From contig NZ_RCZP01000050.1 of assembly GCF_006438825.1 (NCBI RefSeq), positions 1 to 32,279 on the forward strand: a DNA stretch of 32,279 nt, in the 5' to 3' direction. A program made the translations under genes and the position numbers. This document shows positions 1 through 7,685 of the stretch, piece after piece (position 1 is the stretch's first letter; each line of letters opens with the position of its first letter). Origin of the DNA: Muricoccus nepalensis (GTDB lineage: Bacteria; Pseudomonadota; Alphaproteobacteria; Acetobacterales; Acetobacteraceae). The notes below the pieces were generated by a model, which searched no databases, had not been told where the DNA came from, and saw nothing but the letters and a program-made list of their open reading frames with translations.

Positions 1-1186
1 CCGCCCAGGCGAGCGCGCCGGCGGCGAGAAGGATCGGCAGGAAGGACAGGGACAGCACCGTGCTCCACCCGAAGGAGGAGAGCAGCCCGCCCGACAGGAA
101 GGACCCGACGGCCATCGTGCCGAACACGGCGAAGTCGTTGAAGGACTGCACCCGCGCCTTCTCCGCGGGCCGGTGGCACTCCAGCACCATCGCCGAGGCG
201 CCCACGAAGCCGAAGTTCCAGCCGACGCCGAGCAGCACCAGCGTCCCCCAGAAATGCGCGACGTCCACGCCCAGCAGCCCGACCACGGCCGAGGCGGCGG
301 TCAGCGCCAACCCGACCGCCACCACGCGGGGCGCGCCGAAGCGGGCGATCAGCCGCCCGGTGAAGAAGCTGGGCGCGTACATCGCGATCACGTGCCACTG
401 CAGGCCGAGATTCGCGTCCCCCTGCGACAAGCCGCACATCCGCATGGCCAGCGGCGCGGAGGTCATGAGGAAGTTCATGAGCAGGTAGGAGACCACGCCG
501 CAGACCACGGCGGTGACGAAGCGCGGCCGGCGCACGATGGCGCCGAGCGGGCGCCCGCCCGCCGCCTCCGCCGCCGTCGGCCGCGGAAGCCGCACGCCGA
601 GGAGGATGAGGGCGGAGACCGCGGCCACCGCCGCCTGGGCGACGTAGCTGGCCGCGAAGAGGTAGGGCGGCCACCGATCCATGGTGTGGGTCACGAGCTG
701 CGGGCCGATGACCCCGGCGAAGACGCCGCCCGCCATCACCGCGGACAGGGCCCGCGCGCGCCGTGCCGGCGGCGCGCAGTCGGCGGCGGCGAAGCGGAAG
801 GACAGCACCACGGCGGCGTAGGCCCCGCCGAGGAAGGTCGCCGCGCAGAACAGCGCGAAGGACCCCAGCACCACCGCCAGGGCCGCGAGAAGGCCGGCGA
901 GCACGCCGCACCCGGTGCCGGCCAGGAAGGCGGCGCGGCGGCCGTGCCGCTGGGCGATCACCCCGGACGGCAGGGTGCAGGCCGCCATGCCCACCACGAA
1001 GATCGAGATGGGCAGGGTCGCCAGCGCGGGGCTGGGCGCGAGCGTGCTGCCGACGACCGCGCCCGTCGCGTAGACCACCGTCGAGTTCGCGCCCGCGAGC
1101 GCCTGCGCGACCGCGAGCCGCAGGACGTTGCTCCGCTCCCCGCCGGGGGCGGGCGGGGCGGCGATCGTTGTGCTGGCCTGGGGCAT
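1..1186 (-). CDS. MFS transporter, 3' end beyond window
   Basis: Reading leftwards from the ATG at 1186 gives 395 codons without a stop, so the gene continues past the left edge. The protein begins MPQASTTIAAPPAPGG and then shows alternating hydrophobic helices of a major facilitator superfamily permease. An N-terminal pattern of the motif-A type is present (SGVIAQRHGRRAAFLAG, roughly residues 75-90), in the loop between helices 2 and 3. About eleven hydrophobic segments can be counted before the edge, so most of a 12-helix protein is here. The substrate cannot be read from the sequence. It starts 8 bases after the stop of the upstream TPR gene on the same strand, so the two are probably co-transcribed from the promoter region near 2515-2688. 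Confidence 0.88.
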   Translation of the reverse strand, partial: MPQASTTIAAPPAPGGERSNVLRLAVAQALAGANSTVVYATGAVVGSTLAPSPALATLPISIFVVGMAACTLPSGVIAQRHGRRAAFLAGTGCGVLAGLLAALAVVLGSFALFCAATFLGGAYAAVVLSFRFAAADCAPPARRARALSAVMAGGVFAGVIGPQLVTHTMDRWPPYLFAASYVAQAAVAAVSALILLGVRLPRPTAAEAAGGRPLGAIVRRPRFVTAVVCGVVSYLLMNFLMTSAPLAMRMCGLSQGDANLGLQWHVIAMYAPSFFTGRLIARFGAPRVVAVGLALTAASAVVGLLGVDVAHFWGTLVLLGVGWNFGFVGASAMVLECHRPAEKARVQSFNDFAVFGTMAVGSFLSGGLLSSFGWSTVLSLSFLPILLAAGALAWA

Positions 1187-1194
1187 GGCCGCTC

Positions 1195-2514
1195 TCAGGC
1201 CGCCAGCAGGCCGTGCCAGGCCCGGTCGCGGGGCGAGGGCCGGCGGTGGAGGCGGCGGTCGAGCAGGGCGCCAGCCTTGGTGGACTCGCCGCTCCGCATC
1301 AGCGCGAGCAGCAGCATGTCCTCCACCAGCTCGCGCTGGGCGCCGCTGCCGCCGACGCGCACCACCTCGGGCGCGACCGGCTCCAGGAGGCGGGCGCACC
1401 CCGCGTAGTCCCCCTCCGCGAAGGCGAGGGCCGCGCGGCAGAGGGCGGGCACGACCGGCCCGGCCGGCAGCGTCCCGGCCTCGGCCAGGGCCGCCAGGGC
1501 GGACGCGCGCCGCTCCAGCCCCTCCCTGTCCCCCGTCGCCGCCGCGAGGAGGGCCATGTGCAGGTCGGCGAAGGCGAAGCCCGCCCCGGGGAAGGCCGGC
1601 GCCGCGTAGGCCGCCGCCGCCTGCCACAGCCCCTCCGGCACCGCATGGCCATAGGCCTGCAGCCGCCACAGGAAGGACGCGGTGTCGCTGACGACGTTGA
1701 CCGCGTTGCCGGTCGAGGCGGAGGGCTGGACGTGCGCGCCGTAGAGGGCGAGCGCCCGCGCCGCGTCCCCGTGCTCCAGCGCGGCGAGCGCCGCGTGCCA
1801 GGCGATGTGGCCGTGCAGGATGCCGGACCGGGGATAGGTCGGCAGCCAGGCCTCGATCAGCCGGTCGGCCTCGTCGTTGGCGCCCCCCTCGTGCATCGCG
1901 TGCGAGAGGGCGTGGGCCGCGTTGGCGTTGTGCGGGCGCAGGTCGAAGCCGCGCTGCGTGAGGTCGCGGCCAAGGGCCACGTTGCCGTTCTCCGCGTGCG
2001 ACCAGCCGCGGTAGGTCAGGAACCACCAGTCGTCCGCGGCGAAGTGGCCCGCGTGGCGCTCGCAGAGGTCGACGCGCGCCTGGTCGTGGTCCGCCCGGCC
2101 GGAGAAGGCGAGCAACCCGAAGGCGCCCAGCGGCAGGGAGAGGATGACGACGTCCCGCGGCCAGGCGTCGGCGTGGGCGGAAACCCGGTCGATGGCCTCC
2201 GCGGTCCGCCCGTTGAGGACGAGGGAGAGGATTTCGACGTGGTTCCGCTCCCGCTCCGTGCCGCGGCGGGCCACGGCCTCGAGGGCCGTCGCGATCCGGG
2301 CCTTGGCGGCGGCGGGCTCCGACCGCATGGCGTGCAGGCGCGCGCGCGCCGCGTGGGCGAGCGCGAAGCCCGGATCGGCCGCGATCGCCCCCTCCAGCGC
2401 CTCGGCCGCGCCCGGCCAGGTCGAGAGCATCAGGTCGACGCCCTCGCGGTAGCGCTCGGCCGCGAGGTCGGAGGCGGTCGAGATCGGCAGGCCGCGGCTG
2501 TCGGTGCGAGCCAT
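1195..2514 (-). CDS. TPR-repeat protein of the StaR/TTC38-like family
   Basis: This is a 439-aa soluble protein with no signal peptide, made of paired amphipathic helices typical of tetratricopeptide repeats. Diagnostic stretches such as AADPGFALAHAARARLHAM (about residues 44-62), the HNANAAHALSHAMHEGG region, and the repeated His/Ala-rich helices match the StaR/TTC38-like group, known in bacteria and animals and named from a glycopeptide-antibiotic cluster protein. Members are thought to act as protein-interaction scaffolds, but no reaction is established. The ATG at 2514 has GAGGAA upstream at about 2522-2527. It is the first gene of a two-gene unit with the MFS transporter (8-bp gap) and is divergent from an AraC regulator, which suggests shared control. 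The biological role is unknown. Confidence 0.82.
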   Translation of the reverse strand: MARTDSRGLPISTASDLAAERYREGVDLMLSTWPGAAEALEGAIAADPGFALAHAARARLHAMRSEPAAAKARIATALEAVARRGTERERNHVEILSLVLNGRTAEAIDRVSAHADAWPRDVVILSLPLGAFGLLAFSGRADHDQARVDLCERHAGHFAADDWWFLTYRGWSHAENGNVALGRDLTQRGFDLRPHNANAAHALSHAMHEGGANDEADRLIEAWLPTYPRSGILHGHIAWHAALAALEHGDAARALALYGAHVQPSASTGNAVNVVSDTASFLWRLQAYGHAVPEGLWQAAAAYAAPAFPGAGFAFADLHMALLAAATGDREGLERRASALAALAEAGTLPAGPVVPALCRAALAFAEGDYAGCARLLEPVAPEVVRVGGSGAQRELVEDMLLLALMRSGESTKAGALLDRRLHRRPSPRDRAWHGLLAA

Positions 2515-2688
2515 GGCGGGTTCCTCATCCTGGACTCAAGGCGGGCGTCGATGCCCGGCAACGCGCCGTCGCCCCCCGGCCAAGGAAGCCGGCCCGGGCG
2601 CCGTCGCCCAGGAACTACCCGATCCGGTGCTGTCCGTATCTCTTCGAGATGACAATTCATATAGAGTATCGGACAAAGGAGAGGTCCC
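2515..2688. promoter_or_regulatory. Divergent promoter region with a spaced inverted repeat
   Basis: This gap separates the TPR/MFS unit (minus) from the AraC regulator (plus). Two 12-bp elements face each other: TGTCCGTATCTC at 2631-2642 and GAGTATCGGACA at 2664-2675. The reverse complement of the second, TGTCCGATACTC, matches the first at 10 of 12 positions. Between them is an AT-rich tract (gacaattcatata) that could hold a -10 element for the plus-strand gene. A short hairpin ATCTC-ttc-GAGAT lies at 2638-2650. The centre-to-centre distance of 33 bp, about three helical turns, would fit a dimeric regulator. The assignment is inference. Confidence 0.4.
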
Positions 2689-3504
2689 ATGCCCTGGGAG
2701 ACGATGGCGGCCCCGCCCGGCCTGGCGGCCCCCCGGCCGATGACGGTCCGGGCCCAGTCCATCCCCGCGCGCCACGAGTTCCCGGAGCACGCCCACCGCT
2801 GGCACCAGGTGGTCTACGCCATCTCCGGGGTGCTCACGGTCGCCGTGGACGGGCATTCCTTCGTGATCTCCCCGGAGCAGGCGGTCTGGCTGCCGGCCGG
2901 CCTGCCGCACCGGGTCGGGTCCCTGCTCGGCGCGGAGTTCCGCAGCCTCTGGATCGCCGAGGAGGCCGGCGAGGGGCTGCCGGGAAGCCCGACCGTGTTC
3001 AGCGTCCCGGCGCTGCTCCAGGCCCTGATCGTCGAGGCCGCCGGCCTTGAGGGGGCGGAGGACCCGGATGGCTACGCGGGCCGCGTCACCCAGCTCATCC
3101 TCGACCAGCTCCGGCGCGCGAAATCCCTGCCAGGTGCGCTCCCCTGGCCGCGCGGCGGACCCGCGCTGGCGGTGTGCGAGGCCCTCTACGCCGACCCGGC
3201 CGACCAGCGCGGGCCGGAGGCCTGGGGGCGGGCGCTGGGAATGTCCGGCCGCACGCTCGCCCGGCGCTTCGAGGCGGAGCTGGGCATGGGCCTGCGCGCC
3301 TGGCGGCGGCGCCTGCGGCTGTTCCGGGCGATCGAGATGCTCGGCGGCGGCCTCGGGGTGACGCAGGCCGCGATGGCGCTCGGCTACGGCTCGACCTCGG
3401 CCTTCATCCACGCGTTCCGCACCGACATGGGGTGCGGCCCGCAGGCCTACCGGCGCGGCCGCGGCGCCCCCGCGGCCCGGCGGGCCGGGGACGCCCCGCC
3501 TTGA
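2689..3504 (+). CDS. AraC family transcriptional regulator with cupin sensor domain
   Basis: This 271-aa protein has two parts. Residues about 20-90 form a cupin-like effector domain (HEFPEHAHRWHQVVYAISG, then WLPAGLPHRV), as in AraC-binding N-terminal domains that sense small molecules. Residues about 160-262 form the double helix-turn-helix: WGRALGMSGRTLARRFEAE is the first HTH and QAAMALGYGSTSAFIHAFR is the second, with the conserved GYGSTSAFIHAF signature and a final CGPQAYRR. The start is well supported, with AAAGGAGAGG at 2675-2684 four bases before the ATG. It is divergent from the TPR/MFS unit and most probably controls it, perhaps together with the plus-strand cupin and ABM genes downstream. 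The effector is unknown. Confidence 0.9.
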   Translation: MPWETMAAPPGLAAPRPMTVRAQSIPARHEFPEHAHRWHQVVYAISGVLTVAVDGHSFVISPEQAVWLPAGLPHRVGSLLGAEFRSLWIAEEAGEGLPGSPTVFSVPALLQALIVEAAGLEGAEDPDGYAGRVTQLILDQLRRAKSLPGALPWPRGGPALAVCEALYADPADQRGPEAWGRALGMSGRTLARRFEAELGMGLRAWRRRLRLFRAIEMLGGGLGVTQAAMALGYGSTSAFIHAFRTDMGCGPQAYRRGRGAPAARRAGDAPP

Positions 3505-3573
3505 TCCGCGCCCTGGGGCCGGCACGGGCCGTCCCCCAAGACTCCCGGCTGTCGGGACGACCTCCCGGAGGAG

Positions 3574-3816
3574 GTGATGGACCTCGCCCGCGCGATGGAC
3601 GCAACGCTCCTCGGGCCCATCGCGCCCCGCGACGCGGGGGCGGTCTTCGTCAACGCGCTCGTTGCCTCCGACCCGCGGATTCCGTTCGGCGGGATCGAGA
3701 AGTCGGGCTATGGCCGCGACCGGAGCGCCCTGGGCCTGCGCGCGTTCATGAACACCAAGACCGTGTGGATCGGGGCGGCCGAACCGGCGGCGTCGCCCCG
3801 CAAGGCCCTGGACTGA
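3574..3816 (+). pseudogene. Aldehyde dehydrogenase C-terminal remnant
   Basis: An 80-codon frame ends with an unmistakable aldehyde dehydrogenase tail: GAVFVNALVASDPRIPFGGI followed by EKSGYGRDRSALGLRAFMNT and KTVWIG. This is the C-terminal part of NAD(P)-dependent succinate-semialdehyde-type dehydrogenases, which are normally about 450-500 residues. The Rossmann domain, catalytic Cys and Glu are all absent, so it cannot be an active enzyme. Homology begins at about residue 21 (near 3634). The first 20 residues (MMDLARAMDATLLGPIAPRD) do not look like this family and may come from another gene. GTG 3574 or ATG 3577 could start a short peptide, preceded by GGAGGAGG. It sits between the AraC gene and the cupin gene on the same strand. 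I read it as a deletion scar. Confidence 0.78.
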
Positions 3817-3832
3817 CAGAGAGGAAGAGACG

Positions 3833-4246
3833 ATGACCACCGAGAACCCCAAGGGCGTGGTGCTCTACCCCGACCGGATGAAGGCCTACGAGCGGGGCGG
3901 CGGCGCCCGGACCATCCCCCTGGTCGGCCCCGCGATCGGCGCGCGGAGCTTCCTCAACGGCATGACGATCTTCGGCCCGGGCGCCGCCATCCCGCTCCAC
4001 ACCCACAACTGCGAGGAGAGCGTGCTCCTGCTGGAGGGCAGCGCCATCGCCGAGATCGACGGCGAGCGGCACGAGATCAAGGCCGGCGACATTTCCTGGA
4101 TCCCCGAGGGCGTCCCGCACCGCTTCATCAACGCCTCCAACACCGAGGGCATGAAGATCCTGTGGACCTACGCCCGGGTGGACGCCACGCGCACCCTCGT
4201 CGAGACCGGCGAGACCCGCCCGGTCCTCGCCGAGCACAAGGACTGA
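3833..4246 (+). CDS. Cupin domain-containing protein
   Basis: This 137-aa single-domain cupin contains both conserved metal-binding motifs. Motif 1 is PLHTHNCEESVLLLEGSA (about residues 56-73), giving His, His and Glu ligands. Motif 2 is GDISWIPEGVPHRFIN (about residues 85-100), giving the final His. It should therefore fold as a small beta-barrel with a divalent metal site and could be an isomerase, dioxygenase or epimerase; the substrate is not evident. The ATG follows GAGGAAGAG with good spacing. It lies 16 bases after the aldehyde dehydrogenase remnant and 9 bases before the ABM-domain gene, so the two intact genes form a small unit, possibly under AraC control. No signal peptide is seen, so it is probably cytoplasmic. 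Confidence 0.85.
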   Translation: MTTENPKGVVLYPDRMKAYERGGGARTIPLVGPAIGARSFLNGMTIFGPGAAIPLHTHNCEESVLLLEGSAIAEIDGERHEIKAGDISWIPEGVPHRFINASNTEGMKILWTYARVDATRTLVETGETRPVLAEHKD

Positions 4247-4255
4247 AGGGGGCCG

Positions 4256-4555
4256 ATGTTCCTCGAGATCGCGCAGATCGAGGTGACGCCGGGGAGCGAG
4301 CCCGCGTTCGAGGAGGGGGTGGCCAAGGCCGGCCCCCTCTTCCGGCGGGCCCGGGGATGCCGGGGGATGGAGCTGCAGCGCTCCGTCGAGTTCCCCTCGC
4401 GCTACCGCCTGCTCGTCACCTGGGAAACCGTCGAGAACCACACGGTCGACTTCCGCGGCTCGGCCGACTTCCAGGAGTGGCGCCGCCTCGTGGGCGACTT
4501 CTTCGCCGCGCCGCCCGCCGTCGAGCACACGCGTCAGGTCCTGAAGGCCTTCTGA
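4256..4555 (+). CDS. Antibiotic biosynthesis monooxygenase (ABM) domain protein
   Basis: This 99-aa protein begins MFLEIAQIEVTPGSEPAFEE and has the ferredoxin-like beta-alpha-beta pattern of ABM/YgiN-type proteins: an opening strand, the helix with FEEGVAKAGPLFRRA, the segment GCRGMELQRSVEFPSRYRLL, then VTWETVENHTVDFRGSADFQ and a last strand. YRLLVTWETVENH is a typical family signature. Members act as small dimeric quinol monooxygenases or as accessory degradation proteins, so the exact reaction stays open. The ATG at 4256 follows GAAGGGG, which overlaps the cupin stop region, and the 9-bp gap suggests translational coupling to the cupin. It converges with the Bug gene ending at 4601. Confidence 0.82.
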   Translation: MFLEIAQIEVTPGSEPAFEEGVAKAGPLFRRARGCRGMELQRSVEFPSRYRLLVTWETVENHTVDFRGSADFQEWRRLVGDFFAAPPAVEHTRQVLKAF

Positions 4556-4600
4556 GGCGCGCGCTCCCCAGGCCAGGCCGGCGCGCGCTGGACGGCCGGC

Positions 4601-5581
4601 CTACTCCCCAGGACGCAGGTTGTTCCGTCGAACGATGGCCCCCCAGCGCTCCGACTCCGACCGGATGAGGTCGCGAAAGCCCTCCGGGCTCCGGACGTCC
4701 GGCACCGCCCCTTCCGATGCCAGGCGCTCCGTCATCTCCGGCGTGACGATCGCCTCGTTCACGGCGGCCGAGAGGCGCGCGAGGATCGGCGCGGGCGTCC
4801 GGACCGGGGCGATCAGCCCGTACCACTGCATCGCCTCGAAGCCCGGGTAGAACTCGGCGATGGCGGGCACGTCCGGCAGCTGGGCGATCCGCCGCGGGGC
4901 CGAGACCGCCAGGGCGTCGAGGCGCTTCTCCTTGATGAGCGGCAGCATGCTCGGCGTGCCGGACATGGCCGCCTTGATGCTGCCGGACAGGAGCAGCGGC
5001 GTCAGCGCGCCCGAGCCGCGGAACGGCACGTGGACGAGCTGCACGCCCGCCGCCTCGGCGAAGGCCACCATGCCGATATGCGTGTTCGATCCCGCCCCCG
5101 CCGACCCGTACTCGATGCCCCCCGGCTCCGCCTTCGCCTTCGCCACGAAGCTCGCGAGGTCGGGCGTGCCGGCGGAGGGCGGGGCGACGAGCACCATCGG
5201 CACCTGCGCGATGAGCCCGACCGGCGCGAAGTCGCGCAGCGGATCGTACTTCAGCCGGGGGTAGAGGAACGGGTTCACCGCCAGCGTCCCGAGCTGGCCC
5301 ATGGTCAGGGTGTAGCCGTCAGGCGCGGCGATGGCCCCCGCCTCGGTGGCGATCGAGCCGCCCGCGCCCCCGCGGTTGTCCACGACGACGGACACCCCGA
5401 AGGTCTTCTGCAACTGGGCCGCGATCACGCGGCTGATGATGTCCGTCGCGCCGCCGGCCGCGGCCGGGCAGAGGATGGTGATCGTGCGGCGCGGCCAGCC
5501 ATCCTGGGCCAGCGCCGGGCGCGCCAGCGGGGCCGCGGCAAGCCCGGCGAGCACGCCGCGGCGGGAGGGAAGAAAGGGCAC
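4601..5581 (-). CDS. Bug/TctC family tripartite tricarboxylate transporter substrate-binding protein
   Basis: This 326-aa periplasmic solute-binding protein starts with a twin-arginine-like leader (SRRGVLAGLAAAP) ending near ALAQ, residues about 1-25. The mature part has the Bug landmarks: WPRRTITILCPAAAGGATD (loop binding the carboxylate), VVVDNRGGAGGSI, PDGYTLTMG, YDPLRDFAPVGLI, VHVPFRGSGALTPLLLSG, LAVSAPRRIAQLPDVPAIAE and FEAMQWYGLIAP. Such proteins bind small carboxylates for TctAB-type transporters; no TctA or TctB is present here. The start codon is GTG at 5581 with AAGGA six bases upstream. It is divergent from the Ldh2-type dehydrogenase at 5878, so the two may handle the same hydroxy- or keto-acid, which is inference. 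Confidence 0.92.
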   Translation of the reverse strand: MPFLPSRRGVLAGLAAAPLARPALAQDGWPRRTITILCPAAAGGATDIISRVIAAQLQKTFGVSVVVDNRGGAGGSIATEAGAIAAPDGYTLTMGQLGTLAVNPFLYPRLKYDPLRDFAPVGLIAQVPMVLVAPPSAGTPDLASFVAKAKAEPGGIEYGSAGAGSNTHIGMVAFAEAAGVQLVHVPFRGSGALTPLLLSGSIKAAMSGTPSMLPLIKEKRLDALAVSAPRRIAQLPDVPAIAEFYPGFEAMQWYGLIAPVRTPAPILARLSAAVNEAIVTPEMTERLASEGAVPDVRSPEGFRDLIRSESERWGAIVRRNNLRPGE

Positions 5582-5877
5582 GGACGTCCTTCTGGTTTAT
5601 TTACGCTAATTTGTGCGATCAACGCGCCCACCGCAACAGCGGCGTCGCTTGCCTGGCCAAGTCCCCGAGAACCGAACGAACCGTCCTCACCACGGGACAA
5701 GCGCCTCGCCACGACGCCCGTCCGCCCCTCGCCTGGAGGGACCGGCCGCGCCGCGCACCCCGCACGGGTGTACGTTTTTGCCACGCCATGCAGTTTGGGC
5801 GAGACTGGGCACGCCAAGGGAACCCGGCCCCGCCGGAGTTTACGGCAGCACGGCACGCAGGGGTGGAGGAGAATTCC
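5582..5877. promoter_or_regulatory. Divergent intergenic region between Bug gene and Ldh2 gene
   Basis: These 296 bases separate two divergent genes and contain no convincing ORF. An AT-rich patch at about 5593-5613 (tttatttacgctaatttgtg) lies just upstream of the Bug gene, the likely minus-strand promoter. A second patch with tgtacgtttttgcc near 5768-5781 may serve the dehydrogenase. A strong Shine-Dalgarno sequence, GGAGGAGAA, lies just before the ATG at 5878. I see no clear long palindrome. Confidence 0.4.
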
Positions 5878-6933
5878 ATGGACGGCACGACCACGATCGA
5901 TCCCCAGCGCCTCCGGGCCTTCGCCGCCGCCGTCTACGCCGGCGCGGGCCTGCCGCCGGCGGACGCGGAGCTGGTCGCGGACACGCTCGTCCAGGCCGAC
6001 CTCTGGGGCCACCAGTCGCACGGCGTGCTGCGCCTCGGCTGGTACCTCGAGCGCCTTCGCCGGGGGTCGATGCAGGCCGTGACCCGCCCGGTCACCCTCG
6101 TGGACGCCGGCGGCATCGCGGTCATCGACGGCCAGGACGGCGTCGGCCAGGTGCTGACGGCCGCGGCCATGGGGGAGGCGGTGCGGCGCGCCAAGGCGCA
6201 CGGGCTCTCGGCCGTCGCGGTGCGCAACTCCAACCACTTCGGCACCTGCATGTACTACACGCTGATGGGCGCCCGGGCGGGCTGCCTGACCTTCCTGACG
6301 ACCAACGGCGGCCCCGCCATGGCGCCCTGGGGCGGGCGGCGGAAGATCGTCGGCACCAACCCCTGGTCCTTCGCCGCGCCCGCCGGGCGGCACGCGCCGA
6401 TGGTCTCGGACATGGCGAACACCGGCGTCGCCCGTGGCAAGATCTACCTCGCGCGGAACCGGCGCGAGGCGATCCCGGAGGGCTGGGCGATCGACGCCGA
6501 GGGCAACCCGACCACCGACCCGCAGGCGGCGATCGACGGCATCATCCTGCCCATGGCCGGCCACAAGGGCTACGCGATCGCGACCCTGGTGGACATGATG
6601 TCGGGCGTGCTGACCGGCAGCGCCTTCCTCTCCGGCGTCCACGGCCCCTACGACTTCGACCATCGCAGCGGCGCCGGCCACTTCATCATCGCGGTCGACA
6701 TCGCGGCGATGCAGCCGATGGCGGAGTTCGGCGCCCGCATGGAGGCCTTCATCGCCGAGCTGAAGTCCGTGCCGCTCGCTAAGGGCCACGACGAGGTCTT
6801 CTACCCCGGCGAGATCGAGGCCCGGAACGACGAGCGGAACCGCCGCGAGGGGCTGCGCCTGCCCGAGGACACGCGGGCCGACCTCGCGCGCATCGCCGCC
6901 GAGACCGGCCTCGCCGACCGGCTGCCCTTCTGA
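5878..6933 (+). CDS. Ldh2 family malate/L-lactate-type dehydrogenase
   Basis: This 351-aa cytoplasmic NAD(P)-dependent oxidoreductase belongs to the malate/L-lactate dehydrogenase (Ldh2/YlbC) family, distinct from classical Rossmann LDH. Landmarks are HQSHGVLRLGWYLERL (residues 45-60), the RNSNHFGTCMYYTLMG segment with the family's conserved His (about residue 120), TTNGGPAMAPWGGRRKIVGT, MVSDMANTGVARGK and GHKGYAIATLVDMMSGVLTG. The full length matches the usual 330-360. Relatives oxidise malate, lactate, ureidoglycolate, sulfolactate or 2,3-diketogulonate, so the substrate is open. I chose ATG 5878 because GGAGGAGAA sits at the right distance; upstream in-frame codons back to 5611 are non-homologous. 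It is divergent from a Bug gene and convergent with the acid-sugar operon. Confidence 0.92.
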   Translation: MDGTTTIDPQRLRAFAAAVYAGAGLPPADAELVADTLVQADLWGHQSHGVLRLGWYLERLRRGSMQAVTRPVTLVDAGGIAVIDGQDGVGQVLTAAAMGEAVRRAKAHGLSAVAVRNSNHFGTCMYYTLMGARAGCLTFLTTNGGPAMAPWGGRRKIVGTNPWSFAAPAGRHAPMVSDMANTGVARGKIYLARNRREAIPEGWAIDAEGNPTTDPQAAIDGIILPMAGHKGYAIATLVDMMSGVLTGSAFLSGVHGPYDFDHRSGAGHFIIAVDIAAMQPMAEFGARMEAFIAELKSVPLAKGHDEVFYPGEIEARNDERNRREGLRLPEDTRADLARIAAETGLADRLPF

Positions 6934-6952
6934 CACGGCGCGGCCCTCGCCC

Positions 6953-7621
6953 TCAGCGTCCCGGGAAGCGGCGGCGCAGCGCCGCCACGGCCGCGCCGGG
7001 GGCGGCGAGGACGAGCTTGCCCGGCATCGCCGCCTGGGCGGCGCCGAGCGCGCGGCTCGTCGAGAAATGCGCGAGCATGATCGCGTCGCAGCGCGCCAGG
7101 CGCGGCACCGCCTCGGCGACGAGGCGGTCATGCGCGGCCGCATCGCCCGCCTTCAGCGCCTCGATGGCCCCCTCGGCGAGCACCGTCTCCAGCCGCGCGG
7201 CCGAACGCCCCCCGGCGGCCTGCCGGAACTCCTCCTCCATGCCCGCCACGGCGGGGCCGAAGGTGGCGAGCATCCCGATGCGCTCCCCCGCGCCCAGCGC
7301 CTCCTCGAACATCGCCTCGTTCGGCTTCAGCACGGGAAAGGGGGAGAGGGCGCGCGCCGCCGCCTCGATGGCCGGCCCGAAGGCGGAGCAGGTGAAGAGG
7401 ATGCCCTCGGCCCCCGCCCCGGCCATGTAGCGCGCCAGCGCGCCGATGCGGCCCGCGATCGCCGGCGTGAGCGCGCCGGCCTCGCTGAGGTCCGACGGCA
7501 GGCTGTCGTCGAAGAGATTCGCCAGCCGCGCCTCCGGCCAGCCCTGCGCGAAGGCGGCGTGCACCGGCGGGATCGCCGCGGCCACCGCGTGGATCAAGGC
7601 AATGCGCGGTCCGCCGCTCAT
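6953..7621 (-). CDS. Aspartate/glutamate racemase superfamily protein
   Basis: This 222-aa protein is a member of the Asp/Glu/hydantoin racemase superfamily. The first half carries the nucleophile-type loop LFTCSAFGPAIEAAAR (Cys78), and the second half has GERIGMLATFGPAVAGMEEE and CDAIMLAHFSTSRALGAAQ. In two-cysteine racemases a second catalytic Cys would sit in the latter loop; here the position reads AHFST and lacks it, as in single-Cys decarboxylase/isomerase-like relatives. It is therefore probably not a standard two-base racemase. It is the last gene of the minus-strand acid-sugar operon, 64 bp after the OtnC-like gene. The start at 7621 has only a weak ribosome site. No signal peptide is seen. 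Confidence 0.82.
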   Translation of the reverse strand: MSGGPRIALIHAVAAAIPPVHAAFAQGWPEARLANLFDDSLPSDLSEAGALTPAIAGRIGALARYMAGAGAEGILFTCSAFGPAIEAAARALSPFPVLKPNEAMFEEALGAGERIGMLATFGPAVAGMEEEFRQAAGGRSAARLETVLAEGAIEALKAGDAAAHDRLVAEAVPRLARCDAIMLAHFSTSRALGAAQAAMPGKLVLAAPGAAVAALRRRFPGR

Positions 7622-7685
7622 GCCGCGGTGCCCCGTGCCCGGAGGGTGGAACCGCCCGCGGCGGGCGGCGCGGCAAGGGCGCCGC

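Noticed and set aside
4556-4604. GC-rich repeat between the ABM gene and the convergent Bug gene as a terminator
   Set aside because: GGCGCGCGCT occurs twice as a direct repeat and small GGCCGG/CCGGCC arms exist, but no stable stem with a T-run stands out. It could be chance in this composition.
5425-7143. Long minus-strand frame opposite the Ldh2-type gene
   Set aside because: It overlaps four supported features and joins fragments of Bug shadow sequence with antisense of the dehydrogenase; not a gene.
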